DNA from: JANPPS01 sp964242575
GTDB lineage: Bacteria > Pseudomonadota > Alphaproteobacteria > Acetobacterales > Acetobacteraceae
Reading direction: 5' to 3'
Length of the DNA: 64,000 nucleotides
Assembly: GCA_964242575.1 (NCBI GenBank)
Contig: CAXTCN010000012.1
Coordinates: forward strand, 1 to 64,000
Made by a program: the position numbers and the translations under genes. This document shows, one piece after another, positions 55,996 to 64,000 of the stretch; position 1 is the stretch's first letter, and the number at the start of each line of letters is the position of its first letter. Below the pieces are notes generated by a model. It was not told the origin of the DNA. It ran no database searches and worked only from the letters and a program-made list of their open reading frames with translations.

Positions 55996-58536
55996 ATGCC
56001 GACCATCAAGGAGCTGGACGCGGCGCTGGCGGCGGCCGACGACGACCTGATCCCCATCAGCCAGGCCGGCATCGCGCGCTGGGCCACGCGGGCGCAGATG
56101 GTGGCGGGGTTGCAGCGGACGGTGGTGCTGTCCCCGGGCCTGCTGGGCCGCAGCAGCGCGGGGCTGGGCGGGCCGGAGCGGATCGGCGTCGGCGCGAACC
56201 TGCGCCTGCAGGGCGGCGTGCTGTCCGGGCCTGCGCCGTTCAGCGTGGCGGGACTGCCGGGCGGCGTCGCGCCGGGCGTCATGGACTTGTTCCCCACGTA
56301 CCAGGGCGGCCGGGATTCGACGGTGCCGTACGGCGCGCTGATGGCCGGGCTGGGCGGCCTCGCGGGGATCGACCTTTCGGCGCACCGGGTGCGGCTGCCG
56401 GGCGGCGCGGGGCGCAGCCTGTGGGAGTGGATGGCGGACGCGGCCCCGGTCGAGGCGTTCGGCGCCTTGGGCAACGGCGTGGCGGACGACACCGCCGCGT
56501 TCGACCGCGCGGTGGCGTCGGGCCGGCCGGTCCGGCTGGGCGCCAAGACCTACGTCGTGAACGGCCAGTGGACCGTGACCCGCAGCGCCACCCTGATCGG
56601 CGTGCCCGGCCGCTCCGTCCTGCGGCGCATCAGCCAGTCCGGCGGCGCGTGGATCAGCGTGCAGGCGCCCGCGTTCACCGCGCTGGGCGTGACGTTCGAC
56701 GCCGGGCGGCTGAACGGCGAAAGCTGGGGCGTGCTGGTGACGCCGCAATGCACCGAGACGCTGTTCGAGCACTGCGTGTTCCGCGGCGCGACCGGCGCCA
56801 CGCTCGGCAGCGGCCTCACCATCCAGGCGCGCGACGGCCAGGCTGGGAACGCGGCCAACAACGCAGGCAATCAGTCGCGGCACCGGGTGCTGGGCTGCGA
56901 GGCGGCGGACAACCGGGCGCACGGCATCTGGATACAGGCGGCGGCCGGCGCATTGGTCGAGGGCTGCCTGCTGCACGGCAACGGCGCGTACGGCGTGTGC
57001 CTCGATTTCAACGACCCGAACTTCAGCCAAACGGTGCGCGGCGGGCGGGTGCTGGGGTGCCGGGCCTGGGGCAACGCGCGCGGCATCTCGGTCGGCAACT
57101 ACAACGAAACCAACCGGGAGCCGCCGCGCTGGGGCAACCTGAACCCGGACGCGGCGGACGTGCTGGTGCAGGGCAACGTGTGCGAGGGCAACAGCGCGTA
57201 TGGCATCGCGGTGGCCGGGCGCGGCATCCAGGTGCTGGGCAACCACGTCGTGCCGGGGCCGAACCAGGCCGCCGGCATCTTGCTGAACGCGGTGCTGTCC
57301 CGCGTGTGCGGCAACGTTATTACCGGCTCCGGCGGCTTCGGCATCGACGCCGGCGGCTGCATCGAGTGCGACGTGTCGGACAACCTGGTGCAGGGCTGCG
57401 CCACCGGCATCAACCCGGGCGGCAGCCGCGGCATGAGGGTGTCCGGCAACCAGTTGGTCGGCAATGTCTGGGCCATCACGGTGTATGACGTGGAAACCGA
57501 CGGCGCCGGGCAGAACTTCGGCATGGCCACCCAGGGCATGACCATCGAGGGCAACCGCATCACGCTGCGCGACGGCTCGGGCGGCGGCATCTTCCTGATC
57601 GACGCGCCGCAGGGGGTAGTGGTGGCGCGCAACGCCTTTTTCCCCGGCGCGGGCAGCTCGCCGAGCCAGGCGCTGTGGGCGCACACCGACGGCATGGTCG
57701 TGCGGGACAACGTTTGGGACAACCAGGCGCGCACCATCTGCAACCCCGTGAACCTCGGCGCCGTGCAGCAGGTGCAGGTGCCGGACATGCTGGACGAGGC
57801 GATGCTGACCTCGGCGCCGCGCGGCGTCACCAGCATCATGGGCCAGCACCAGGCGTCGATGGCCGGGCGGGTCGCGTTCGTGCGCGTGACCTCGGGCGGC
57901 GGCGGCTACACCCGGGCGGCGGTGTCTATCACCGGCGCGGGCGCGCAGGCCACGGCGTACTTGCGGGACGGCCGGGTCATCGGCGTCGCCATGCAGTCCA
58001 ACGGCGCGGGCTACGGCGCGGGCCTCAGCCCCGTGACCGTCAGCATCGCCGGGGACGGCCAGGGCGCGGCGGCGGTGGCGACGGTCGGGCTGCCGGTGCC
58101 GGAGGGCCGCCGGCTGCGGCTGCACTGCAACGGCGCCGTGCGGTTCCAGCGCGCCGGCAGCGTGCCGTTCCAGGACAACTGGACCGGCGCGGACATCCTG
58201 GTGCCGGCGGCCTCGGCGGTCGAGTGGGTCGGCGCATGGGGCGGCTGGCAGGCGCTCGGGTTCCAGTCGGCGGACTACCTCGCCCCGCCCGGCGATGGCA
58301 GCTTGGTGGTGCGGACCCAGGCCGGGGACCTGGTGCTGCACCCCGCCGGACGGGTGCGCGTGGGGTCGGACACTGAGCCGTTCGGCTACGCGGCGACGCT
58401 CGGGCGCGGCAGCCCAGAGGGCGTGGTGGCCGCGCCGCCGGGTTCCGACTACCGCAACCTCAACGGCGGCGCGGGCGCGACCTTGTGGGTCAAGCGCACC
58501 GGGACCGGGCCGGTGGGGTGGTTCGCGCTCGCCTGA
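55996..58536 (+). CDS. Tail fibre/spike with right-handed beta-helix
   Basis: An 846-aa protein. Its N-terminus M-P-T-I-K-E-L-D-A-A and L-L-G-R-S-S-A-G-L-G-G-P-E matches the start of the next fibre gene. Residues about 150-560 are pectate-lyase-like: G-A-L-G-N-G-V-A-D-D-T-A-A-F, then many coils of the N-x-x-x-G-N type (V-Q-G-N-V-C-E-G-N; V-S-G-N-Q-L-V-G-N). These often cut or bind surface polysaccharide. The C-terminus carries V-T-S-G-G-G-G-Y, a carbohydrate-binding-like pattern. Confidence 0.85.
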   Translation: MPTIKELDAALAAADDDLIPISQAGIARWATRAQMVAGLQRTVVLSPGLLGRSSAGLGGPERIGVGANLRLQGGVLSGPAPFSVAGLPGGVAPGVMDLFPTYQGGRDSTVPYGALMAGLGGLAGIDLSAHRVRLPGGAGRSLWEWMADAAPVEAFGALGNGVADDTAAFDRAVASGRPVRLGAKTYVVNGQWTVTRSATLIGVPGRSVLRRISQSGGAWISVQAPAFTALGVTFDAGRLNGESWGVLVTPQCTETLFEHCVFRGATGATLGSGLTIQARDGQAGNAANNAGNQSRHRVLGCEAADNRAHGIWIQAAAGALVEGCLLHGNGAYGVCLDFNDPNFSQTVRGGRVLGCRAWGNARGISVGNYNETNREPPRWGNLNPDAADVLVQGNVCEGNSAYGIAVAGRGIQVLGNHVVPGPNQAAGILLNAVLSRVCGNVITGSGGFGIDAGGCIECDVSDNLVQGCATGINPGGSRGMRVSGNQLVGNVWAITVYDVETDGAGQNFGMATQGMTIEGNRITLRDGSGGGIFLIDAPQGVVVARNAFFPGAGSSPSQALWAHTDGMVVRDNVWDNQARTICNPVNLGAVQQVQVPDMLDEAMLTSAPRGVTSIMGQHQASMAGRVAFVRVTSGGGGYTRAAVSITGAGAQATAYLRDGRVIGVAMQSNGAGYGAGLSPVTVSIAGDGQGAAAVATVGLPVPEGRRLRLHCNGAVRFQRAGSVPFQDNWTGADILVPAASAVEWVGAWGGWQALGFQSADYLAPPGDGSLVVRTQAGDLVLHPAGRVRVGSDTEPFGYAATLGRGSPEGVVAAPPGSDYRNLNGGAGATLWVKRTGTGPVGWFALA

Positions 58537-58566
58537 CGCGCTGCACTCTCAAGACATGAGGCACCG

Positions 58567-60591
58567 ATGCCGACCATCAAGCAACTGCCGCTCGCCGCCA
58601 CGGTGAGCGCCACGGACGAGCTGCCACTAAGCCAGGGCGGCTTCACCAGAAGCGTGCGCGCCAGCGTGCTGCTGGGCGGCACGCAGGCCGCCATCACGCT
58701 GGCGCAGAACAAGCTGCTGGGCCGCGTCAGCACGTCGCCGGGCGGCCCGGAACCCATCGGCGTCGGCGCGGGCCTGGGCGTGCAGGCCGGCGTGCTGGCC
58801 GCCACCGGCGCGGACCACGCGGCGTTCCAGCCGGCGGCCGGGCTGTCCACCGGGGACGAGGTGGTGATCAACAGCGGCGGCGCGCCGAAGCGCATCGCCG
58901 CCACCGGGCTGCGCGGCCTGTTCAGCGCCGGCGCGGGCGTCACCATCCAGGGCGGCGTCATCAGCGCGCCCAACGCCGGCGCAACGGGTCCGGCCGGGCC
59001 GAAGGGCGACACCGGCGCGGGCGCGGTGGTGGGCACGGCCGCCGGCACCGTGGCGGCGGGGGACGACCCGCGCATCGTCGGCGCGACAAGGCGCGAGGCC
59101 AACCTCGGCGACCTGCCGTCCGTGGCGGCGGCGCGGGTGAACCTCGGCTTAGCGCCGGTCGCGGCTACCGGGGCGTATGCGGACCTGCGCGGCCGGCCGA
59201 CGCTGCCGACCGACAACAGCGAGCTTGGCAACGGCCGCGGCTTCGTCAACACGCAGGGCGCGGCGGCGGCGGCGGCGGGCGTCATCACCGTGAACGGCGC
59301 GCCCAACGCCGGCGGCGCGCTCGGCACCCACATGGACATCTACAACCCCGGCACCACCGCGCCGACCGAGATCGTTTACGGCACGCGCATCACCTACACC
59401 AACACCGCGCCGGGCCAGACCACGTATGACTTCTGCCATGCGGTGCAGGCGGTGTGGCAGGTCGCGCCCGGGGTGCCCGGCGGGCAGATGTTCGGGCTGT
59501 GGACCATCGCCGAGGGGCCGAAGGACAACACGAGCACCTGGGGCATCGTCGGCTACGAGATCAACGTGGTGAACCGCGGCGACGACACGGGATGGACGTA
59601 CTCGCGCGGGCTGTTGCCGCGGTTCAGCGCCGGGCTGCAGCTTGCGCCGGAGGGCAACACCTTCACCCACGGCGGCACGGCGCAGAACGTGACGGCGGCG
59701 TTGGTGATCGGCCAAAGCCCGACGCCCGGCGCGGGCGGCATCCCGGTGCGCAACCACTCGGGCGTGCTGATCGAGCCGAACGCCATCACCGGCCGGGTCG
59801 GGCGCGCGTTCACCGTGACGGGGGACATCACCAGCGCCACGCCCGCCGACAGCACGCCGTGGGGGCTGATGACGGTGCTGGGCGCGTGGCTGCACGGCAT
59901 CGACACCAAGGACGCGACCATCTTCGACAACCTGGCGCTGCGGATGCCGTCGAACCACCGGCTGGGCTGGGCCAACGTGCCGGGCACGCAGACGGCGTAC
60001 GTCGGCTCGAACGAGGCCGGGGAAATCCTGCTGGTCCCGGCGTCCGGCCAGGCGGTCCGGGTCGGCGGGCAGGCGGTGTGGCACGCGGGCAGCCTGCGGT
60101 TCGGCGCGGGCCTCACGCTGTCGGCCGGCGTGCTGTCGGCGTCCGGCGGCGCGGGGCCGGCGGTCGGCACCACGGCGGGCACGGTCGCGGCCGGGGACGA
60201 CGCGCGGATCGTGGGCGCGGCTGCGCGGGCGGCCAACCTGTCGGACCTCGGCAGCCCCATGCTGGCGCGGGCCAACGTCAACCGCGGCCTGCTGGTGCTG
60301 GCGGGCGGGACCAGCATCGCCACCGACGCCGCCGCCGGGAATGCGTTCACCGTCCTGCTCGGCGTGAATGCCACGTTGCAGAACCCGTCCAACCTTGCGG
60401 CCGGCGCGTCCTATGTGTGGACGCTGCGGCAGGACAGCGCCGGCGGGCGCACGCTGGCGTTCGGCGCAGCGTTCCGCTGGTCCGGCGGCACCGCGCCCAC
60501 GCTGTCCACGACGCCGGGCGCGGTGGACGTGCTGTCGGCGGTTTCGGACGGCACGTCGCTGTTCGCGGTGCTGTCCAAGGGGTTCGCGTAG
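58567..60591 (+). CDS. Tail fibre with collagen-like segment
   Basis: A 674-aa protein sharing M-P-T-I-K-x-L and L-L-G-R-V-S-x-x-x-G-G-P-E-x-I-G-V-G-A with the preceding gene. A short collagen-like run (G-A-T-G-P-A-G-P-K-G-D-T-G) lies near residue 138. A repeated unit, G-T-V-A-A-G-D-D-x-R-I-V-G-A, occurs twice (about 155 and 540). The middle (about 240-480) is beta-rich and likely host-binding. Its stop overlaps the next start (TAGTG). Confidence 0.83.
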   Translation: MPTIKQLPLAATVSATDELPLSQGGFTRSVRASVLLGGTQAAITLAQNKLLGRVSTSPGGPEPIGVGAGLGVQAGVLAATGADHAAFQPAAGLSTGDEVVINSGGAPKRIAATGLRGLFSAGAGVTIQGGVISAPNAGATGPAGPKGDTGAGAVVGTAAGTVAAGDDPRIVGATRREANLGDLPSVAAARVNLGLAPVAATGAYADLRGRPTLPTDNSELGNGRGFVNTQGAAAAAAGVITVNGAPNAGGALGTHMDIYNPGTTAPTEIVYGTRITYTNTAPGQTTYDFCHAVQAVWQVAPGVPGGQMFGLWTIAEGPKDNTSTWGIVGYEINVVNRGDDTGWTYSRGLLPRFSAGLQLAPEGNTFTHGGTAQNVTAALVIGQSPTPGAGGIPVRNHSGVLIEPNAITGRVGRAFTVTGDITSATPADSTPWGLMTVLGAWLHGIDTKDATIFDNLALRMPSNHRLGWANVPGTQTAYVGSNEAGEILLVPASGQAVRVGGQAVWHAGSLRFGAGLTLSAGVLSASGGAGPAVGTTAGTVAAGDDARIVGAAARAANLSDLGSPMLARANVNRGLLVLAGGTSIATDAAAGNAFTVLLGVNATLQNPSNLAAGASYVWTLRQDSAGGRTLAFGAAFRWSGGTAPTLSTTPGAVDVLSAVSDGTSLFAVLSKGFA

Positions 60592-61427
60592 TGCTGCTGT
60601 TGCCGGTCGGGCTGATGGCGTCGGCGCCGGCGCCCGTGGCCGTGCTGGACGGCATCAGCCCCGCGCCGTCGTTCGCGTTCGGGCTGCGCCGCCTGCTGTC
60701 CGCCTACGCCGGCACGGCGCTGCGGGTGCGGCGCGGATCGGACAACGCGGAGGCCGACATCGGCTTCGGCGCCAACGGCCTGCTGGACACCGCGGCGCTG
60801 CTGGCGTTCTGCGGCGACGCCGGCTGGGTGTCCCGCTGGCACGACCAGGCCGGCGGCGCGCCCGCGTCCCAGACCAACGCCGCGTTGCAGCCCGGCATCG
60901 TCGCGGGCGGCGCGGTCACGCTGATGGGCGGCGCGCCGGGCTTGGCGTTCGCGCAGGGGCGGATGCTGACCGCCGGCGCAAGCCTCGGCGGCGACGTGAG
61001 CCTGGTCGTGGCCGGGATGCGCAGCTCGGCGGCGTCGGGGTTCCAGGTGGTGGACCAAGCGGTCTGCACCAAGTTCGGCGGCGGCAACGCGGGGCTGCAC
61101 TTCAACCTCGGCAACGGCTACGGCCCGGCCAATGACGCGGGGCGGGCGCGGGTGGACGCGGGCGGAGCGCCGGCAGCCGGCTGGCTGGACGGCGTGAAGC
61201 AGGCCAACACGAACCCGTTCGACGCCGGGACTGCGGCCGGGCAGGCGGCGGCGTTCGGCTTCACTATCGTGGGCCTCGCGCCCAACCGGCCCATGACGCT
61301 CGGCTCGGACGGCGCGGGCAACGGGCTCACCGGCGCGCTGGGGACGGTCGTGGCGGTGCCGGCGGTGCTGCCGGACAGCGGCATGGCGGCGCTCACCACC
61401 GCGTTCAAACGAATGCTCCAGCCATGA
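60591..61427 (+). CDS. Phage protein like arabinofuranosidase catalytic domain
   Basis: A 278-aa protein from GTG 60591 containing S-F-A-F-G-L-R-R-L-L-S-A-Y-A-G, A-L-R-V-R-R-G-S-D-N-A-E-A-D-I-G-F, L-L-D-T-A-A-L-L-A-F-C-G and W-H-D-Q-A-G. These resemble the N-terminal part of alpha-L-arabinofuranosidase B (GH54) as found in phage tail proteins. It may bind or degrade host polysaccharide. Hydrolysis is not shown by sequence alone. Confidence 0.75.
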   Translation: MLLLPVGLMASAPAPVAVLDGISPAPSFAFGLRRLLSAYAGTALRVRRGSDNAEADIGFGANGLLDTAALLAFCGDAGWVSRWHDQAGGAPASQTNAALQPGIVAGGAVTLMGGAPGLAFAQGRMLTAGASLGGDVSLVVAGMRSSAASGFQVVDQAVCTKFGGGNAGLHFNLGNGYGPANDAGRARVDAGGAPAAGWLDGVKQANTNPFDAGTAAGQAAAFGFTIVGLAPNRPMTLGSDGAGNGLTGALGTVVAVPAVLPDSGMAALTTAFKRMLQP

Positions 61428-61804
61428 CCCGGCCCCGGATGCGTGACGGGCTGTTCGCGGTCCACGTGGCGCTCACCGCCGTGATGGCGTGGCTGGCGGT
61501 GGCGCTGGCTGCGCCGAACGACACCTTCGGCAGCAGCGCGGCGTACCGCGCCATGGCCCGGCTCGGCTCTGAGACCGGGTGGGCGATGGCGTTCTGGGCG
61601 GCGGCGTGCCTCGGCGTCGCCGGGCTGTGCACCCCGTCGCGCTGGCTGCGGCTGCTGTCGGTGCTGGCGCTCGCGACCATGAACGGCCTGGTCGCGCTGT
61701 GCTTCGCCACCGGCAACCCCACCGGCACCGGCGCCGGCACCTACGCCGTGCTGGCGGGGCTTGGCTATTACCTGGCCTGGAGGCGCAGCGATGAGGGCGT
61801 ATGA
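61424..61804 (+). CDS. Small membrane protein in the lysis region
   Basis: A 126-aa protein with about four hydrophobic helices (residues 8-30, 47-66, 74-94, 104-118). It overlaps the preceding and following genes. Position between fibres and endolysin suggests a holin or an accessory, but a membrane role elsewhere cannot be excluded. Confidence 0.62.
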   Translation: MTRPRMRDGLFAVHVALTAVMAWLAVALAAPNDTFGSSAAYRAMARLGSETGWAMAFWAAACLGVAGLCTPSRWLRLLSVLALATMNGLVALCFATGNPTGTGAGTYAVLAGLGYYLAWRRSDEGV

Positions 61805-62219
61805 TTTCGGCTTGGGCCACCTGGCGCGCACCACCAAGCAGGCGTTCCGGCGGGAACCCTGGTGGGCCGAGTTCTGGTCCGCCGTCACCGCCATCGGCTG
61901 GGCCGTCGTGTCCTGGACCAGCCCGGACGCCCTGGGCGCATGGCCGTCCATGCAGGTGCTGTTGCGCGTCGGCGGCGAACAGTTCTGGCAACTGGCGGGC
62001 TTCGGCCTGGGCGTGGGGCAGCTCTGGTTCCTGGTGGCGGACCGGCGATGGCTGCGATGGGGAGTTGCCGTGATGATGTGCTGGTTTTGGGCGGTGCTGA
62101 CGCTGGGCGTGTGGACGGCGTTGCCGGGCGCGCCGGGCGCGCCGGGCGCGGCGGTGTACGCGGGCTGGTGCGGGATCAACGTGTTCTCGATCCTGCGCCT
62201 GCTGCGGCAATACGGCTGA
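61791..62219 (+). CDS. Second small membrane protein in the lysis region
   Basis: A 142-aa protein from ATG 61791, with a charged N-terminus (residues 1-25), then Trp-rich hydrophobic segments (I-G-W-A-V-V-S-W; W-G-V-A-V-M-M-C-W-F-W-A-V-L-T-L). It overlaps the previous gene by 14 bp. Unknown family; holin-like features only. Confidence 0.6.
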   Translation: MRAYDFGLGHLARTTKQAFRREPWWAEFWSAVTAIGWAVVSWTSPDALGAWPSMQVLLRVGGEQFWQLAGFGLGVGQLWFLVADRRWLRWGVAVMMCWFWAVLTLGVWTALPGAPGAPGAAVYAGWCGINVFSILRLLRQYG

Positions 62220-62232
62220 CCCGGGGGTGGCA

Positions 62233-62715
62233 ATGGACACGAATCTCTGGTGGGTGGTCACCGCCGCCGCCGTGCCCTCGGTCGCGAGCGGCCTGTGGGT
62301 GTTCTGGCGCTGGTGGCTGGAGCGCAACGACAAACGCAAGGACAGCACCCTCACGCGGGAACAGGCGTCGCTGCGGGACCTGGAAACGCAGCGCGCGGCG
62401 CTGGTGCGGGAGCACGCGGACCTGTTCGACCGGATGCGCGCCGAGTTGCTGCGGGCCTTGGCGCGATTGGTCGAGATGGAGCGCGACCGCGACCGCGGCT
62501 GGGACCTGGCGCGCTGGTGGCACCGCCGCGCGCACGAGCTGCGGCTTGCCGGGCTGAACGCGCAGGTGATGGTGGCCGGGCTGAGCGCGCGGGAGGAAGT
62601 GCCGGTGCCGGCCTGGCCGGACATGACGGTGCCGGTGCTGGAAGGCCCGAAGCCGGATGCCATGAAGCTCGACGCCCTGAAGCCGGATGACCCCAAATTA
62701 GGTGACGCCCCATGA
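62233..62715 (+). CDS. i-spanin-like protein (membrane helix plus coiled coil)
   Basis: A 160-aa protein with an N-terminal membrane helix (W-W-V-V-T-A-A-A-V-P) and then a long charged, heptad-like region (R-D-L-E-T-Q-R-A-A-L-V-R-E-H-A-D-L-F-D-R-M-R split by Arg/Glu). This is the general layout of Rz-type inner spanins. Its tail overlaps the endolysin start. No Rz1 lipoprotein frame was found inside it. Confidence 0.6.
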   Translation: MDTNLWWVVTAAAVPSVASGLWVFWRWWLERNDKRKDSTLTREQASLRDLETQRAALVREHADLFDRMRAELLRALARLVEMERDRDRGWDLARWWHRRAHELRLAGLNAQVMVAGLSAREEVPVPAWPDMTVPVLEGPKPDAMKLDALKPDDPKLGDAP

Positions 62716-63233
62716 GCGCGTTCGAACAGGCGTTCGCCATCATCGTCGGCCACGAGGGCGGGTTCACCGCCAACCCGCAGGACCCTGGCAACTGGACCGG
62801 CGGCGCGGTCGGGCGGGGCGCGTGCCGCGGCACCAACTGGGGCGTCTCGGCGGCGTCCTACCCCACGCTCGACATCGCGGGCCTGACTTTGGACGGCGCG
62901 CGGGGGGTGTACCGGCGGGATTACTGGGACCGGGTGCGCGGGGACGATTTGCCGGCGCCGCTGGCGTTGCTGGTGTTCGACGCGGCGGTGAACGCCGGCG
63001 TGGGCCGCGCCGCCCGCTGGCTGCAAGGCGCCGTGGGCGCGAAACCCGACGGCCTGCTCGGCCCGGCGACGCTGGCGGCGGCGCGGGCGGCGGATGCGAC
63101 GGAGGCGATGGCCGAGTTCCAGGCGCAGCGCCTGGCGTTCATGGCGTCGTTGCCGGGGTGGCGGATTTTCGGTCTCGGCTGGGCGCGCCGGCTGTGCCGG
63201 CTGCCGTACCAGGCGATTGCAATGGAGGCTTAG
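62712..63233 (+). CDS. Endolysin, glycoside hydrolase 108 (N-acetylmuramidase)
   Basis: A 173-aa muramidase with the G-H-E-G-G-F motif (catalytic Glu15), N-W-G-V-S near residue 46, Y-R-R-D-Y-W-D near 68, and the D-A-A-V-N-A-G-V-G-R-A-A-R-W-L-Q block. GH108 lysozymes degrade peptidoglycan for phage release. No signal peptide, so it relies on a holin. Confidence 0.93.
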   Translation: MSAFEQAFAIIVGHEGGFTANPQDPGNWTGGAVGRGACRGTNWGVSAASYPTLDIAGLTLDGARGVYRRDYWDRVRGDDLPAPLALLVFDAAVNAGVGRAARWLQGAVGAKPDGLLGPATLAAARAADATEAMAEFQAQRLAFMASLPGWRIFGLGWARRLCRLPYQAIAMEA

Positions 63234-63234
63234 C

Positions 63235-63762
63235 ATGGTTCAGGACAACACAGGCTTGAGCGCCGCCGGCGTCGTGGCGTTGAACCTGGCGCCCGAGATC
63301 GGCCGCTGGCTGTTTGGCCCGGACGCGGCGCAGGTGGCGGCGGCGGTGCAGTCGGCGCTCGTTGCCACGACCGGCACCGCCGACCCGGCCGCCCAGGTCG
63401 CCGCGCTGGAGAACTCGGACACCGCGGCCGCGCTCCGCGTGGCGCTGGCCGCCATCGCCGACGCCCACGCGGCAGCGGCGGACACGGCTGGCGCGCAGGC
63501 GGCGTCCGCGCTTTCGCAGGACCGTAGCCCGATGGCCTGGGGCGCGCCCATCGTGAGCGTCGTGGTGCTGGTGACGTTCGGCGCCGTGGTGTCCATCGCG
63601 CTGTTCCGCCCGGTGCCCCCGGCGTCGGAGGCGATGCTGAACGTGCTGTTGGGCACGTTGGGGGCGATGGCGACCAGCGTGGTGGCCTACTGGGTGGGGT
63701 CGTCCGTGGGCAGCGCGCGGAAGGACGAGCGGCTGGCGCGGCTGGTGGAGCGGGAGCGTTAG
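63235..63762 (+). CDS. Phage holin-like membrane protein
   Basis: A 175-aa protein with an Ala-rich soluble part (to about 95) and two C-terminal helices (P-I-V-S-V-V-V-L-V-T-F-G-A-V-V; L-L-G-T-L-G-A-M-A-T-S-V-V-A-Y), ending in a charged tail R-K-D-E-R-L-A-R-L. The two-helix hairpin plus charged end resembles the 3TM/2TM holin group. It is the last gene of the phage operon. Confidence 0.75.
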   Translation: MVQDNTGLSAAGVVALNLAPEIGRWLFGPDAAQVAAAVQSALVATTGTADPAAQVAALENSDTAAALRVALAAIADAHAAAADTAGAQAASALSQDRSPMAWGAPIVSVVVLVTFGAVVSIALFRPVPPASEAMLNVLLGTLGAMATSVVAYWVGSSVGSARKDERLARLVERER

Positions 63763-64000
63763 GCCGCTTTGGTCCCGCCATGGACCGGGTACCGCGACAC
63801 CCACGACGCCAGCCTGCCCATCGGCCTTGCGTCGTGGCGCGCCAGCATGGCCGGGTTCGCGAACACGACGAAGCTGTCCTTGGCACGGGACACTGCCACG
63901 TTCAGCAGGTTCGGCTTCTGGTCAAGGAAGCCGGTCGCGGCGGGGTTCGTGGCACAGACCGAAAACACCACCACCGGAGCCTCGGCGCCCTGGAGCCTGT
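63759..64000 (-). CDS. Superfamily 1 helicase, C-terminal end (partial)
   Basis: The last 80 codons of a longer gene cut by the window edge: R-L-Q-G-A-E-A-P-V-V-V-F-S (motif V region, Q-G-x-E), G-F-L-D-Q-K-P-N-L-L-N-V-A-V-S-R-A-K (motif VI). These fit the Upf1/Dna2-like SF1B or RecD2-type family. Convergent with the holin gene, overlapping 4 bp. Probably a host gene that marks the right edge of the phage block. Confidence 0.85.
   Translation of the reverse strand, partial: RLQGAEAPVVVFSVCATNPAATGFLDQKPNLLNVAVSRAKDSFVVFANPAMLARHDARPMGRLASWVSRYPVHGGTKAA

Noticed and set aside
55468..58341. 957-codon minus-strand frame opposite the fibre genes
   Set aside because: Shadow of GC-rich fibre genes; low-complexity His/Arg/Ala content and no ribosome site.

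Overview
The window is GC-rich chromosomal DNA (G/C-loaded third codon positions almost throughout) from an alphaproteobacterium, most likely Rhodospirillales/Acetobacteraceae. The clues are the alphaproteobacterial Tad pilus gene set, the small lysine-rich MAKGEQK-type protein, a GTP cyclohydrolase II with a degenerate RibB-like N-terminus, and a P2-type contractile tail cluster with the same codon habits as the host genes. The genus cannot be named from this sequence alone.

Region 1 (1-10 kb): a minus-strand Tad pilus operon (Flp pilin, CpaA peptidase, CpaB, CpaC secretin, CpaD-like lipoprotein, start of a further gene), a lytic transglycosylase, a Phd/PIN toxin-antitoxin pair, an orphan OmpR-type regulator, ribA, and an L,D-transpeptidase/esterase/membrane-protein run. 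Region 2 (10-13.4 kb): small proteins, a stand-alone RTX-type protein with a clear terminator, and an EcsC-family protein.

Region 3 (13.4-16.05 kb): a phage replication-type operon made of two small proteins, a RepA-like AAA ATPase and a DUF6362-type protein. The 5' part of the last gene is a 12-bp-register array of iteron-like repeats around a 20-bp perfect hairpin, which looks like an intragenic origin. Region 4 (16-32 kb) is mainly host or accessory: glycosyltransferases, a degraded KELIH-motif gene, a lipoprotein of the hormone-sensitive-lipase type that lacks its catalytic serine, MarR/DUF2066/MFS genes, a giant TPR protein with sixteen 11-residue Cys/Trp repeats, an MBL-fold hydrolase, and a DUF3800 gene broken by one Trp-to-stop change.

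Region 5 (32.2-63.8 kb) holds a full set of contractile-tailed phage structural genes in canonical order, split by non-phage cargo: small and large terminase | TraB/GumN, HEPN, MltR-like and MazEF-type genes | portal and scaffold-like protein | GGDEF-EAL protein, GFA enzyme and small genes | capsid, connectors, sheath, tube, frameshifted chaperone, tape measure, U-X-D-V-W-J-I baseplate, fibres and lysis genes. Each of the three phage blocks is preceded by a near-identical promoter-like element (TCCTTG, CCCCA, AAG, then AT(A/G)CC) with a 17-bp spacer. No integrase, repressor, excisionase or att pair is visible. The simplest reading is a prophage, possibly a domesticated particle or gene-transfer-agent-like element, held in the chromosome as a co-regulated but interrupted cluster. 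The window ends inside a convergent superfamily 1 helicase gene.
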